Assembly: GCA_021828925.1 (NCBI GenBank)
Contig: JAJZCT010000031.1
Coordinates: forward strand, 1 to 12,834
Origin: Planctomycetota bacterium
GTDB taxonomy: Bacteria; Planctomycetota; Phycisphaerae; WQYP01
Length of the DNA: 12,834 bases
Direction of reading: 5' to 3'
A program made the position numbers and the translations under genes. Positions 1 to 5,207 of the stretch are shown here, in pieces. Below the pieces are notes generated by a model that did no database searches, was not told the origin of the DNA, and saw nothing but the letters and a program-made list of their open reading frames with translations. Numbering within the stretch: the first letter of the stretch is position 1; each line of letters begins with the position of its first letter.

Positions 1-843
1 GTTCACGACGTTCCTAAACGATACCTCGTATTGGCGTCCCCTGATTACCGGGGAGGATTTGCCCGTCCACCCCGGGCGGCCCCCGTCGCTTTCGGTAACG
101 CTGCCTTTGTCGTTGGGCTGTTTTAGGCCCACCTTGAGGTCGTACGGGCTAACTGGGCCAACTTCCTGGTAGGTGATGGAGAGGCAATCTAATTTTCGGC
201 TTCCGTCCATTGCCAAGGCCATTTCTAGGGTTGCTTTCTCGATTTCTATTTCTGGTAGTTGACCGGTTTCGGCGAGGTGTTGCAGGAGCGCCCCGCCCGC
301 AGGTGCGGCCAGATCCTTCCGGATCTGTTGGACCAAATCAACAGAAGACTGGAATGTCTGAATCCAATTGTTGCGAACCTCGGTTGAGCCGGGCGGTTGA
401 GTGCGTTGGTCAATGAAGCTAAACAATTTTATGGCGTCGTCTTTGCCTTTGCACCAAGGGTACCGATTCTCAGCAGTGGGATTTTTTCTCCAGTGATCGT
501 AGTCGGCCTTAAGGTGGTCCCGCACGTAGAAGTAAACCGGTTTTTTCCTGTCTAACGCCCGATTGTATTCAACGTGTGTAGCGGATAACTCGCCGTAGCC
601 GTAGGATTCCAAGGTCGGCCCATAGCGCTGAGATAGAATCAGAATAAAGTGGTCGCAGTCATCCACATTTACAAGACAGGTTTCAACTGAATTTTGGTCC
701 TGCGCTAATTTAAAATCCGAAGTGCCGCGGTCGGAAAGAACCGGCGACAGCCCCATATCCCTCAACCCTCGCTCCACCTCGGCGCGCAGGTCAATCAGAT
801 CGTAGCAGGTTGAACTTACGAATACTTTATGGCCATCTGTCAT
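1..843 (-). CDS. DUF4062 domain protein, partial (C-terminus beyond left edge)
   Basis: The minus-strand frame is open from the ATG at 843-841 to the window edge, giving 281 residues and no stop; an in-frame TAG lies three codons upstream, so this ATG is well placed. The protein starts MTDGHKVFVSSTCYDLIDLR, the hallmark of DUF4062 (K-V-F-V-S-S-T near residues 6-12, then D-L-x-x-x-R). It continues with a hydrophobic strand and LSQRYG (FILILSQRYG), as in the TIR-like fold of this family. Family knowledge: DUF4062 usually sits at the N-terminus of multidomain proteins, often with STAND NTPase or repeat modules, and is common in defence or signalling settings. Residues from about 200 onward (beta-rich, ITYQEVGPVSPYDLKVGLKQ) are not a domain I recognise. 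The effector or sensor part may lie outside the window. The DUF4062 call is fairly certain; the function is unknown. Confidence 0.85.
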   Translation of the reverse strand, partial: MTDGHKVFVSSTCYDLIDLRAEVERGLRDMGLSPVLSDRGTSDFKLAQDQNSVETCLVNVDDCDHFILILSQRYGPTLESYGYGELSATHVEYNRALDRKKPVYFYVRDHLKADYDHWRKNPTAENRYPWCKGKDDAIKLFSFIDQRTQPPGSTEVRNNWIQTFQSSVDLVQQIRKDLAAPAGGALLQHLAETGQLPEIEIEKATLEMALAMDGSRKLDCLSITYQEVGPVSPYDLKVGLKQPNDKGSVTESDGGRPGWTGKSSPVIRGRQYEVSFRNVVN

Positions 844-970
844 GCAACGCTACTTTCCGATAACCAAATAAGTTTAAGGCAAAGATTGGCGGCGCACCGG
901 GGGAAGAACGGGAACACGCGATCGGGAGCATTTCGGACTCCTATTTGTTCAGCTCAGGGCATGGCCAAGC

Positions 971-995
971 GGCTGCTACCTCGCCTACAGCAGCC
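971..995. other. 7-bp stem-loop
   Basis: GGCTGCT (971-977) and AGCAGCC (989-995) form a perfect 7-bp inverted repeat around an 11-base loop. It lies between the DUF4062 start and the T-arm-like hairpin. No T-tract follows on either strand, so it is not an obvious intrinsic terminator; on the minus strand it could lie in the DUF4062 leader. The remaining bases between 844 and 1031 show no gene or site that I can support. Confidence 0.4.
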
Positions 996-1031
996 CCCCC
1001 GAAACAGGGCCGATGGGAAATAAATTGATAA

Positions 1032-1057
1032 GGCCGGCGGGGGGAATCGAACCCCCC
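1032..1057 (-). other. tRNA/tmRNA-like T-arm and acceptor 3' strand
   Basis: On the minus strand, six G, then TTCGATT, then six C (1057 to 1039) is a perfect T-arm with the consensus GTTCGANNC, followed by CGCCGGCC as an acceptor 3' strand. No CCA is encoded. I could not build a cloverleaf from the next 75-100 bases: there is no seven-base anticodon loop on a five-bp stem at the right distance, although GCCGGT near 1127-1132 pairs with six of the seven acceptor positions. It could be the 3' end of a tmRNA (an acceptor partner exists about 366 nt upstream), a tRNA remnant left by an integrated element, or just a GC-rich hairpin after the small ORF at 1113-1187. The motif is clear, the identity is not. 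Confidence 0.45.
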
Positions 1058-1112
1058 TTCTCTGCTCTTCGGGAATCCTTCGGGCCGTTCTTACCAAGCG
1101 TCTGGCGGAGCT

Positions 1113-1187
1113 TTACCATCCCAGGACCGGCAGCAGAGCGGCTCCACGCAGGACTAACCTGCCCAATTTTGGCAAGAGTTCTAACAT
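1113..1187 (-). CDS. Small hydrophobic peptide, 24 residues, function unknown
   Basis: The ORF begins ATG at 1187-1185, runs 24 codons and ends in TAA. It starts MLELLPKLGRLVLRG and ends in LLPVLGW. The peptide is mostly Leu/Val/Ala with one Lys and two Arg, so it could be a short amphipathic or membrane-seeking helix. The main support for translation is AAGGAGGTG just upstream (1199-1191), a nine-base match to the anti-Shine-Dalgarno, plus a promoter-like pair at 1316-1343. The frame is open for 39 more codons upstream, but the ribosome site picks this ATG. A leader peptide, a type I toxin-like peptide or a small membrane protein are all possible. I recognise no family; only the start signal makes it stand out. 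Confidence 0.5.
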   Translation of the reverse strand: MLELLPKLGRLVLRGAALLPVLGW

Positions 1188-1190
1188 AAA

Positions 1191-1199
1191 CACCTCCTT
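1191..1199 (-). promoter_or_regulatory. Near-perfect Shine-Dalgarno for the 24-residue ORF
   Basis: Minus strand AAGGAGGTG, then TTT and ATG. It complements the 16S 3' end over nine bases and its GGAGG core sits five bases from the start. It is by far the strongest ribosome site in the window and decides the start of the small ORF. Confidence 0.65.
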
Positions 1200-1280
1200 C
1201 AGGTAGAAGCCTATCAACAGTGATAATACTTCCGGCCTAACGACGGTGCTCCGCCAAACCACGGCGATGCGAACGGTCCA

Positions 1281-1297
1281 TTGGATTCTCAATCCAA
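1281..1297. repeat. 7-bp palindrome with 3-base centre
   Basis: TTGGATT-CTC-AATCCAA is a perfect inverted repeat. On the minus strand it lies about 15 bases after the predicted transcription start, in the long leader of the small ORF. Read as RNA it also has the shape of a five-bp stem with a seven-base anticodon-like loop (TTGAGAA), but no cloverleaf surrounds it. It may be an operator or a leader hairpin. Confidence 0.4.
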
Positions 1298-1315
1298 AGC
1301 ACATTCATACTTGGT

Positions 1316-1343
1316 ATTGTACCATATTTTTAAAGTACACCAA
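1316..1343 (-). promoter_or_regulatory. Putative sigma70-like promoter for the small ORF
   Basis: Minus strand: -35 TTGGTG (1343-1338), 16-base AT-rich spacer, -10 TACAAT (1321-1316). Transcription would start near 1309 and give a leader of about 120 bases before the ATG at 1187, containing the palindrome at 1281-1297 and a small stem at 1212-1225 (TATCA/TGATA). The bases between 1344 and 1423 hold no gene that I can see. Confidence 0.45.
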
Positions 1344-1423
1344 ATTTTTAGTGCGCCGCCGAATCCTCGGCCTTGTCGAATATAGCCTGCCACCGGCGGC
1401 TGGGCTGCGCATTTCCCTTGCAT

Positions 1424-1786
1424 TTACTGGCTTCCAAGTGCCGCTTTTCGCAGAGTGAGAAAAGCCTCTTTGAGGGTATGGGTTACTGCGCTTTCCGGCT
1501 CAGCCAGCAGCAACTCCTGGTATGCGTCGAGAAAATCAGTTCTCTGCGAGTGGAACAGGTGTAAAAAATGGCGGAGAAAGCCCAAGCAATCTAATATTGC
1601 TATTTCGGTCCCGCCAAGTTGGTCGTATTGGTCCGCCGCGTATCTGAGCACTTCCAAGTCGACTGGCTCCGTGGTAATAAAGATATAATTGCGGAGGCCC
1701 ACCGGATGCGCTGCAAGTTTTTCCAAAGCTACGTTGATGTCGCCGATGGTAACAGCTTTTAGTTTCATCTCATACACGGTTCGCAC
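1424..1786 (-). CDS. Putative type II restriction endonuclease, N-terminally truncated fragment
   Basis: This is a 120-residue ORF from a GTG at 1786-1784, just after the D12 methylase stop (1800). It has VYEMKLKAVTIGDIN, where E-x-K could be the last part of a PD-(D/E)XK site, then repeated alpha/beta pattern (RNYIFITTEPVDLEVLRYAA; GGTEIAILDCLGFLRHFLHL). Position after two methylases in one operon suggests the restriction partner. The pattern recalls the C-terminal part of SacI-like endonucleases, but this is from memory and weak. 120 residues is too short for an enzyme of that type. The frame stays open upstream to 1936 (50 more codons, including ITIPARYAKDGSNKNGND, which reads like real protein), with no ATG or GTG there and inside the methylase gene. 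I see it as a remnant or a gene with a non-standard start. Confidence 0.5.
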   Translation of the reverse strand: MRTVYEMKLKAVTIGDINVALEKLAAHPVGLRNYIFITTEPVDLEVLRYAADQYDQLGGTEIAILDCLGFLRHFLHLFHSQRTDFLDAYQELLLAEPESAVTHTLKEAFLTLRKAALGSQ

Positions 1787-1799
1787 ATCGTTGCCGTTT

Positions 1800-2729
1800 T
1801 TATTCGAGCCGTCCTTTGCGTATCTTGCGGGGATCGTAATTTGTCCAAAGCGCTTCCTGGCGAGTGCCCTTGGTAGCGTGGTTGGTTTTTTCCGGCCCCA
1901 GTGTTTTGTACCACTTGTCTGCAGGATACAGGTTGTTCATAAGTGCGCATGGGTAATTGGAAATTGCAATCATGCCCTGAGCGGCGTTGAGTACGGAGGC
2001 TAATTCGCCGTGCTGGTCGTCGGTCATTTCGTGGCCATAGGCGTTGGAATCTCCACGCGTGGAATGAATATAAGGCGGGTCACAATAAAACAGTGTGTCC
2101 GGAGAATCGTACAGCCGGATAATGGCTATAGCGGGGCGATTCTCAATTTGCACCCGTAGCAAACGGGCAGCAATTTCCGGCAGTGCGTCAACGCCGCCAA
2201 GCCACCGGCTGATTACGCCGCTCATGCCGCTGCGGCTGGTATGTTTGCAATTCGCCCAGCGGCCGATCGTCGCGGTCTGGGCCAGCCCGGTGCGGACCTG
2301 CCGGGCGCGGACGTAGAATCGGCGGGCCCTTTCTAACGGTGACTGGGTGGGGTCCAGTTGGCATGACAGCGCAAATTCCTCCCGGGAAAAGGGCGTCAGG
2401 CCAATGGATTCAACCAGCTTATCTTTCTGCTCCCGTAGTACGCGGAAGAAATTACATATTTCTCCATCCAGATCATTGTATGTTTCAATGGATGCGGGGT
2501 GGCGATTCAGCAAAACCGCACCCGACCCGGCAAACGGTTCGCAATAATGGTGGCAGGCAGGGAGCAATGGCAGCAGCCAGTCCAGATGGGAAAACTTTCC
2601 CCCGTACCAGCCGAAAGGGATAAGCTTTTTTGACCGCAACGTGGTAACCCGCGGCGGGGTAGAGACGCGAGCCAGAGTTGGATGGCCGTTGATGTCGGAC
2701 GGGTTGGTTAATTCAAATGCGTTGGCCAT
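1800..2729 (-). CDS. D12-class DNA adenine-N6 methyltransferase (Dam-like)
   Basis: It transfers a methyl group from SAM to the N6 of adenine in a specific DNA site, protecting host DNA from a matching endonuclease. Counted from MANAFELT at 2729 (309 residues), motif X is FGWYGGKFSH (39-48), motif I PFAGSG (65-70), and motif IV DPPY (217-220) in LFYCDPPYIHSTRGDS; the C-terminus EALWTNYDP is typical of the family. All motifs are present in the normal order, so it looks active. The start is uncertain: an ATG at 2810 overlaps the stop of the upstream methylase (TGATG) and would add 27 residues that do not look like this family; the frame is open to an ATG at 2855. I prefer 2729, although its ribosome site is weak. 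The recognition sequence cannot be read from the protein. Confidence 0.85.
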   Translation of the reverse strand: MANAFELTNPSDINGHPTLARVSTPPRVTTLRSKKLIPFGWYGGKFSHLDWLLPLLPACHHYCEPFAGSGAVLLNRHPASIETYNDLDGEICNFFRVLREQKDKLVESIGLTPFSREEFALSCQLDPTQSPLERARRFYVRARQVRTGLAQTATIGRWANCKHTSRSGMSGVISRWLGGVDALPEIAARLLRVQIENRPAIAIIRLYDSPDTLFYCDPPYIHSTRGDSNAYGHEMTDDQHGELASVLNAAQGMIAISNYPCALMNNLYPADKWYKTLGPEKTNHATKGTRQEALWTNYDPRKIRKGRLE

Positions 2730-2809
2730 AGATTCCGTCCCTGCAAACCAGTGCTCAACAGGATACCACGACGCAGGGCTGCCTGCTACATACAGTCGTG
2801 GTCGTACCA

Positions 2810-3340
2810 TCACCGCGAGCGTAACGCGCACCGGTTTCGACAAAATGGAAGCCAATTGGCTCTATCGCCGCCCCGCAGTGTCCGCACCAGCCGGATAATC
2901 TGCCCGCGAAACTCCAATCCTCCGGCCATTAAAGCGGAGTAGACCAATGGGGCCAGAAAGGCATTTGTGGCGATAAACACGTGACCGCCGGGCCGCAGCG
3001 CCGATTTTACCAGTTCAGCCCATTCGGTAAAGAAATGGCTCAAACGCTTACGCTCTTTTTCGTCCAGTGCGGTAAACCGCGGTAGAGGAGCGCGAACATG
3101 GCCATCGAACGAAGGGGGGATGCGCCAGACTCCGCCGTTGCCGTTGCCCCGTTTGTGCAACTGATCTAAATCGTATTCCTTCACACCGTAGGGCGGGTCG
3201 GTGACAATCCCATGCAGAGTATCTTTTGGCACACGGCCCAGCCATTCCAGGCAATCAGCGTGCACCAGCAGCGACCCGCCGATCCGTTTACACTCGTAAT
3301 CGAACGTGAGCCTTGGCAAAATGGATGGTTCGTGCTTCAT
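2810..3340 (-). pseudogene. DNA N4/N6 methyltransferase (beta type), truncated before motif I
   Basis: The N-terminal half of a site-specific DNA methylase, 176 residues. The opening LLVHADCLEWLGRVPKDTLH is followed by the catalytic motif IV VTDPPYGVKEYD (DPPY at 48-51) and LRPGGHVFIATN. In this type the SAM-binding DPF-x-G-S-G-T motif comes after the catalytic one. Here the reading ends with LRGGDRANWLPFCRNRCALR and a TGA at 2812-2810, where relatives continue for another 120 or more residues, so motif I is absent and activity unlikely. In another frame the next bases read IEPIGFHFVETGARYARGD, faintly like the tail of such methylases, so an internal deletion with a frame change is plausible (inference). 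The gene starts four bases after the HTH gene stop; a GAGGG ribosome site lies within that gene's end. It could also be one half of a split methylase, but no second half is visible. Confidence 0.75.
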
Positions 3341-3344
3341 GGCA

Positions 3345-3542
3345 TCAGTCCCTCAGTGCCTTCACGATATGATCAAGATCACGACGGCTATAGAGTCGAT
3401 ATCCGTTAATCGGGTGGCGTCGGGCCTTGAGTTTACCGGTACGATCCCAGTTTCTCAATGTGGAAGTCGAGACGCCCAGGTACCCCGCGGCGCCGTTTAC
3501 GGTAAGGAATTTTCCAAGCTTTCTCGGGGCTGTAGTCAACAT
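3345..3542 (-). CDS. MerR/excisionase-like helix-turn-helix protein
   Basis: A 65-residue DNA-binding protein. FLTVNGAAGYLGVSTSTLRN (about residues 12-31) followed by WDRTGKLKARRHPINGYRLY is the winged HTH of the MerR/excisionase type: helix, turn, recognition helix, then the R-x-x-x-G-x-R-x-Y wing. No effector-binding domain follows. It is first in the restriction-modification cluster, four bases before the first methylase, and so is likely the cluster's own transcription controller, as small HTH genes often are in such systems (family knowledge). The ATG at 3542-3540 follows TTAGG, a weak ribosome site. A poor promoter (-35 TTGCAC at 3577-3572) may lie upstream. An excisionase of a mobile element is the alternative, but no integrase is nearby. 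Confidence 0.75.
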   Translation of the reverse strand: MLTTAPRKLGKFLTVNGAAGYLGVSTSTLRNWDRTGKLKARRHPINGYRLYSRRDLDHIVKALRD

Positions 3543-3580
3543 TGCCTAAGGTTATCAAACATTAGTAACGAGTGCAACAT

Positions 3581-3594
3581 CGGAGAGGGCTCCG
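3581..3594 (-). terminator. Possible weak terminator hairpin after the aquaporin gene
   Basis: CGGAG-AGGG-CTCCG forms a 5-bp stem with a 4-base loop, six bases beyond the aquaporin stop codon. There is no T-tract on the minus strand, so intrinsic termination would be weak. It also sits just upstream of the HTH gene promoter region. Confidence 0.3.
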
Positions 3595-3599
3595 CGGAA

Positions 3600-4385
3600 T
3601 TAATCAGGGCTTCCCTGCGCGGCGAGGGTGCCGGCGGTGGTGGGTTTGCCTTTGAGTATCCACTCGAATCCTACGGCAATCATTGCGCCGACGAGCGGGC
3701 CGATGATGTAAATCCAGGAGGTGCTCAAGTCACCGCGTATCAGATCGGGTGCAAAAGACCGCACCGGATTCATCGAAGCGCCACTGATTGGCGCTGCCCA
3801 AAGCCCGGCCAGTGCGATGTAACCGCCAATGGCCAGCGCTGCGTTGGAGCCGACATTTCTCGCTCCTGAGGCGGTGCCGAGGATTGTGCTGACCAAGCCG
3901 GTCGTTAATAATATTTCCATGACCAGCGCCTGGAAATCACTGATCCCTTTTCCAGGAACGGTGGCACCCAAAAGACCCGCCGTGCCGAACATCGCCCTTA
4001 AGAAAATGGCTGCGGCTATGCCTCCGACGAACTGAGAAAGGATATACCCGGGAACCCGTTTCCATGGGAAATTGCGGCGAACCGCAAATGCCAGCGTGAC
4101 GGCCGGATTCAGGTGCGCCCCGCCGACATCGCCCATGAAATAGATGACAGCCATAACCATCAAGCCGGGTGCGACGACTATCATGCTCAGTGTCACGGCA
4201 CCATGGCTCCGGGCACCGACAACGACAGCACCGGCGGCAACAACCACGAGAAGAAATGTACCCCAGGCTTCCGAGAAAAGACGCCGCCATTCGTGCGATG
4301 ACTCCAGGAAGTCGGGCGGTGCCGAGGCATGCAGCATGTGCTGTTCGGTTAAGGATAGATCGTGCTGATGAGGCTTATTTATCAT
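3600..4385 (-). CDS. Aquaporin / MIP-family channel
   Basis: An inner-membrane channel for water or small neutral solutes. About 261 residues, close to the family norm, with six hydrophobic segments after a 40-residue polar N-terminus. The first half-helix motif is GGAHLNPAVT (N93-P94-A95 from the ATG at 4385). The second is SGASMNPVRS (N206-P207-V208-R209), so the usual NPA is NPV here, while the selectivity-filter Arg is kept. I chose ATG 4385 because GAGGTGG lies at the right distance; the frame also has a GTG nine bases earlier (4394). The gene follows the ParB-like gene by 15 bases on the same strand and is probably co-transcribed with it. Whether it carries water, glycerol or another solute is not evident. 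Confidence 0.9.
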   Translation of the reverse strand: MINKPHQHDLSLTEQHMLHASAPPDFLESSHEWRRLFSEAWGTFLLVVVAAGAVVVGARSHGAVTLSMIVVAPGLMVMAVIYFMGDVGGAHLNPAVTLAFAVRRNFPWKRVPGYILSQFVGGIAAAIFLRAMFGTAGLLGATVPGKGISDFQALVMEILLTTGLVSTILGTASGARNVGSNAALAIGGYIALAGLWAAPISGASMNPVRSFAPDLIRGDLSTSWIYIIGPLVGAMIAVGFEWILKGKPTTAGTLAAQGSPD

Positions 4386-4400
4386 GGTTTCCACCTCGAC

Positions 4401-4760
4401 TCAAACAATTTTGCAGGGAATCATGGCATCTTCGTCCAATTTATAAACGGCACAGAGCCGGTGATAACCATCGGCAATGATTAATCTGCCGTTGGCTTGG
4501 TCTCTGCAAAGCAACAGCGGCGACAATTTTCCGCCGCCGGTAATCGCGTCCACATCCTTCTCAACATGACTGTTGCTAACTCCCAGCAAAGACAGCTCGG
4601 AGGATCGGAAAATGTCTTTTGCCGCAAATTCAGTCATATCGGCCCGTTTCAATTTGCTTGCAATAGCCTCCGCTTTGCGTTGACTCATCGTCAAGCTCAA
4701 ATAGCGGGCGGCAGCGCGATAATCATGCTTTTGCGGCTTGTCCAACCATTTTATTTTCAT
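4401..4760 (-). CDS. Small ParB/sulfiredoxin-fold protein, function unknown
   Basis: 119 residues. The C-terminal half has the ParB/Srx pattern: LSPLLLCRDQANGRLIIADG, then the phosphate-binding-like G-Y-H-R of DGYHRLCAVY, and a terminal IPCKIV. The region AAKDIFRSSELSLLGVSNSH upstream is, as I recall, well kept among short uncharacterised proteins of the same size in proteobacteria and others. ParB-fold proteins bind or hydrolyse nucleotides, but this short form lacks the HTH of true ParB partition proteins, so a role in chromosome segregation should not be assumed. The ATG at 4760 has a good ribosome site (AAGGAAG). It is the first gene of a pair with the aquaporin. Confidence 0.75.
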   Translation of the reverse strand: MKIKWLDKPQKHDYRAAARYLSLTMSQRKAEAIASKLKRADMTEFAAKDIFRSSELSLLGVSNSHVEKDVDAITGGGKLSPLLLCRDQANGRLIIADGYHRLCAVYKLDEDAMIPCKIV

Positions 4761-4924
4761 CGATCTTCCTTAATACTGCGGCCATAATCCGATTTCAGTC
4801 TGCGATACAGCCTGCTGAAAATTCGCCAACGAATGCGATATTATTTAATCTCCAATATTCTGTTGCCCGCTATTCATTATATCCTTCCATCAGACATTTG
4901 CGGTACGTATGCAAGCGTGCGATT

Positions 4925-4953
4925 TTGCTTTCGTTGCAAACGGGCGCTATACT
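4925..4953 (+). promoter_or_regulatory. Sigma70-like promoter ahead of the transglutaminase gene
   Basis: -35 TTGCTT (4925-4930), 17-base spacer, -10 TATACT (4948-4953): correct spacing and good matches. Transcription would start near 4960, leaving a leader of about 250 bases before the ATG at 5208. The bases from 4761 to 4924 hold the upstream region of the divergent ParB-like gene and show no other gene. Confidence 0.55.
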
Positions 4954-4996
4954 TTAATAATAGCCTGTGGAAACGAAGCGGGCTTGCAGCGTGCAT

Positions 4997-5165
4997 CTGC
5001 CGAGGGATTGGCCTTGGGCAGGGAATAGTGGGCTCGTGCTATGTCACGCCTACAAATTAGGATTGACTTCTAAGATGATACCGGGCTGATCCGGGCGGGA
5101 TCAGGAGCCTCTCTGAGTAATGGCCGGGGTTGCGATTACTCGGACCGGCTCATGGGGGCGATCAG
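4997..5165 (+). other. Structured 5' leader with alternative pairings
   Basis: The leader contains several perfect inverted repeats: CTGCC (4997-5001) with GGCAG (5017-5021); CTGATCC (5086-5092) with GGATCAG (5098-5104); GAGTAAT (5115-5121) with ATTACTC (5135-5141), enclosed by GAGCC (5105-5109) with GGCTC (5147-5151). CTGATC (5086-5091) can also pair with GATCAG (5160-5165), closing the whole domain and excluding the local 5086-5104 hairpin. Two mutually exclusive folds just ahead of a gene suggest a regulatory RNA, but I do not recognise a known riboswitch class, and GC-rich DNA gives some stems by chance. Confidence 0.4.
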
Positions 5166-5207
5166 TTTAGTGGGGCTTGGGTAGTTACCTACCTATTGGA
5201 GTTCATA

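Noticed and set aside
1032..1131. A complete tRNA gene on the minus strand
   Set aside because: The T-arm is good, but the acceptor pairs only over six positions with one mismatch, and no anticodon arm with a seven-base loop can be placed between D-arm-like and T-arm segments.
1281..1297. Anticodon arm of tRNA-Leu(GAG) or tRNA-Glu(CTC)
   Set aside because: The stem and loop have the right shape on both strands, but this follows from the palindrome; no D-arm, T-arm or acceptor fits around it.
1113..1304. 63-residue protein starting at 1304
   Set aside because: The strong Shine-Dalgarno lies 39 codons inside this frame, and the upstream part has no ribosome site and overlaps a palindrome near the predicted transcription start.
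1786..1940. Programmed frameshift making a methylase-endonuclease fusion
   Set aside because: The methylase keeps its normal C-terminal end (EALWTNYDP) and there is no clear slippery heptamer with a downstream pseudoknot; decay of the endonuclease is simpler.
3306..3869. 187-residue ORF on the plus strand
   Set aside because: It runs opposite to the HTH, methylase and aquaporin genes and has no recognisable motif; its composition is that of a shadow frame.
5130..5207. N-terminal extension of the transglutaminase protein
   Set aside because: It would translate the stem-loop leader, and the family's N-terminal domain starts at MRIRIGYD (5208), which has its own ribosome site.
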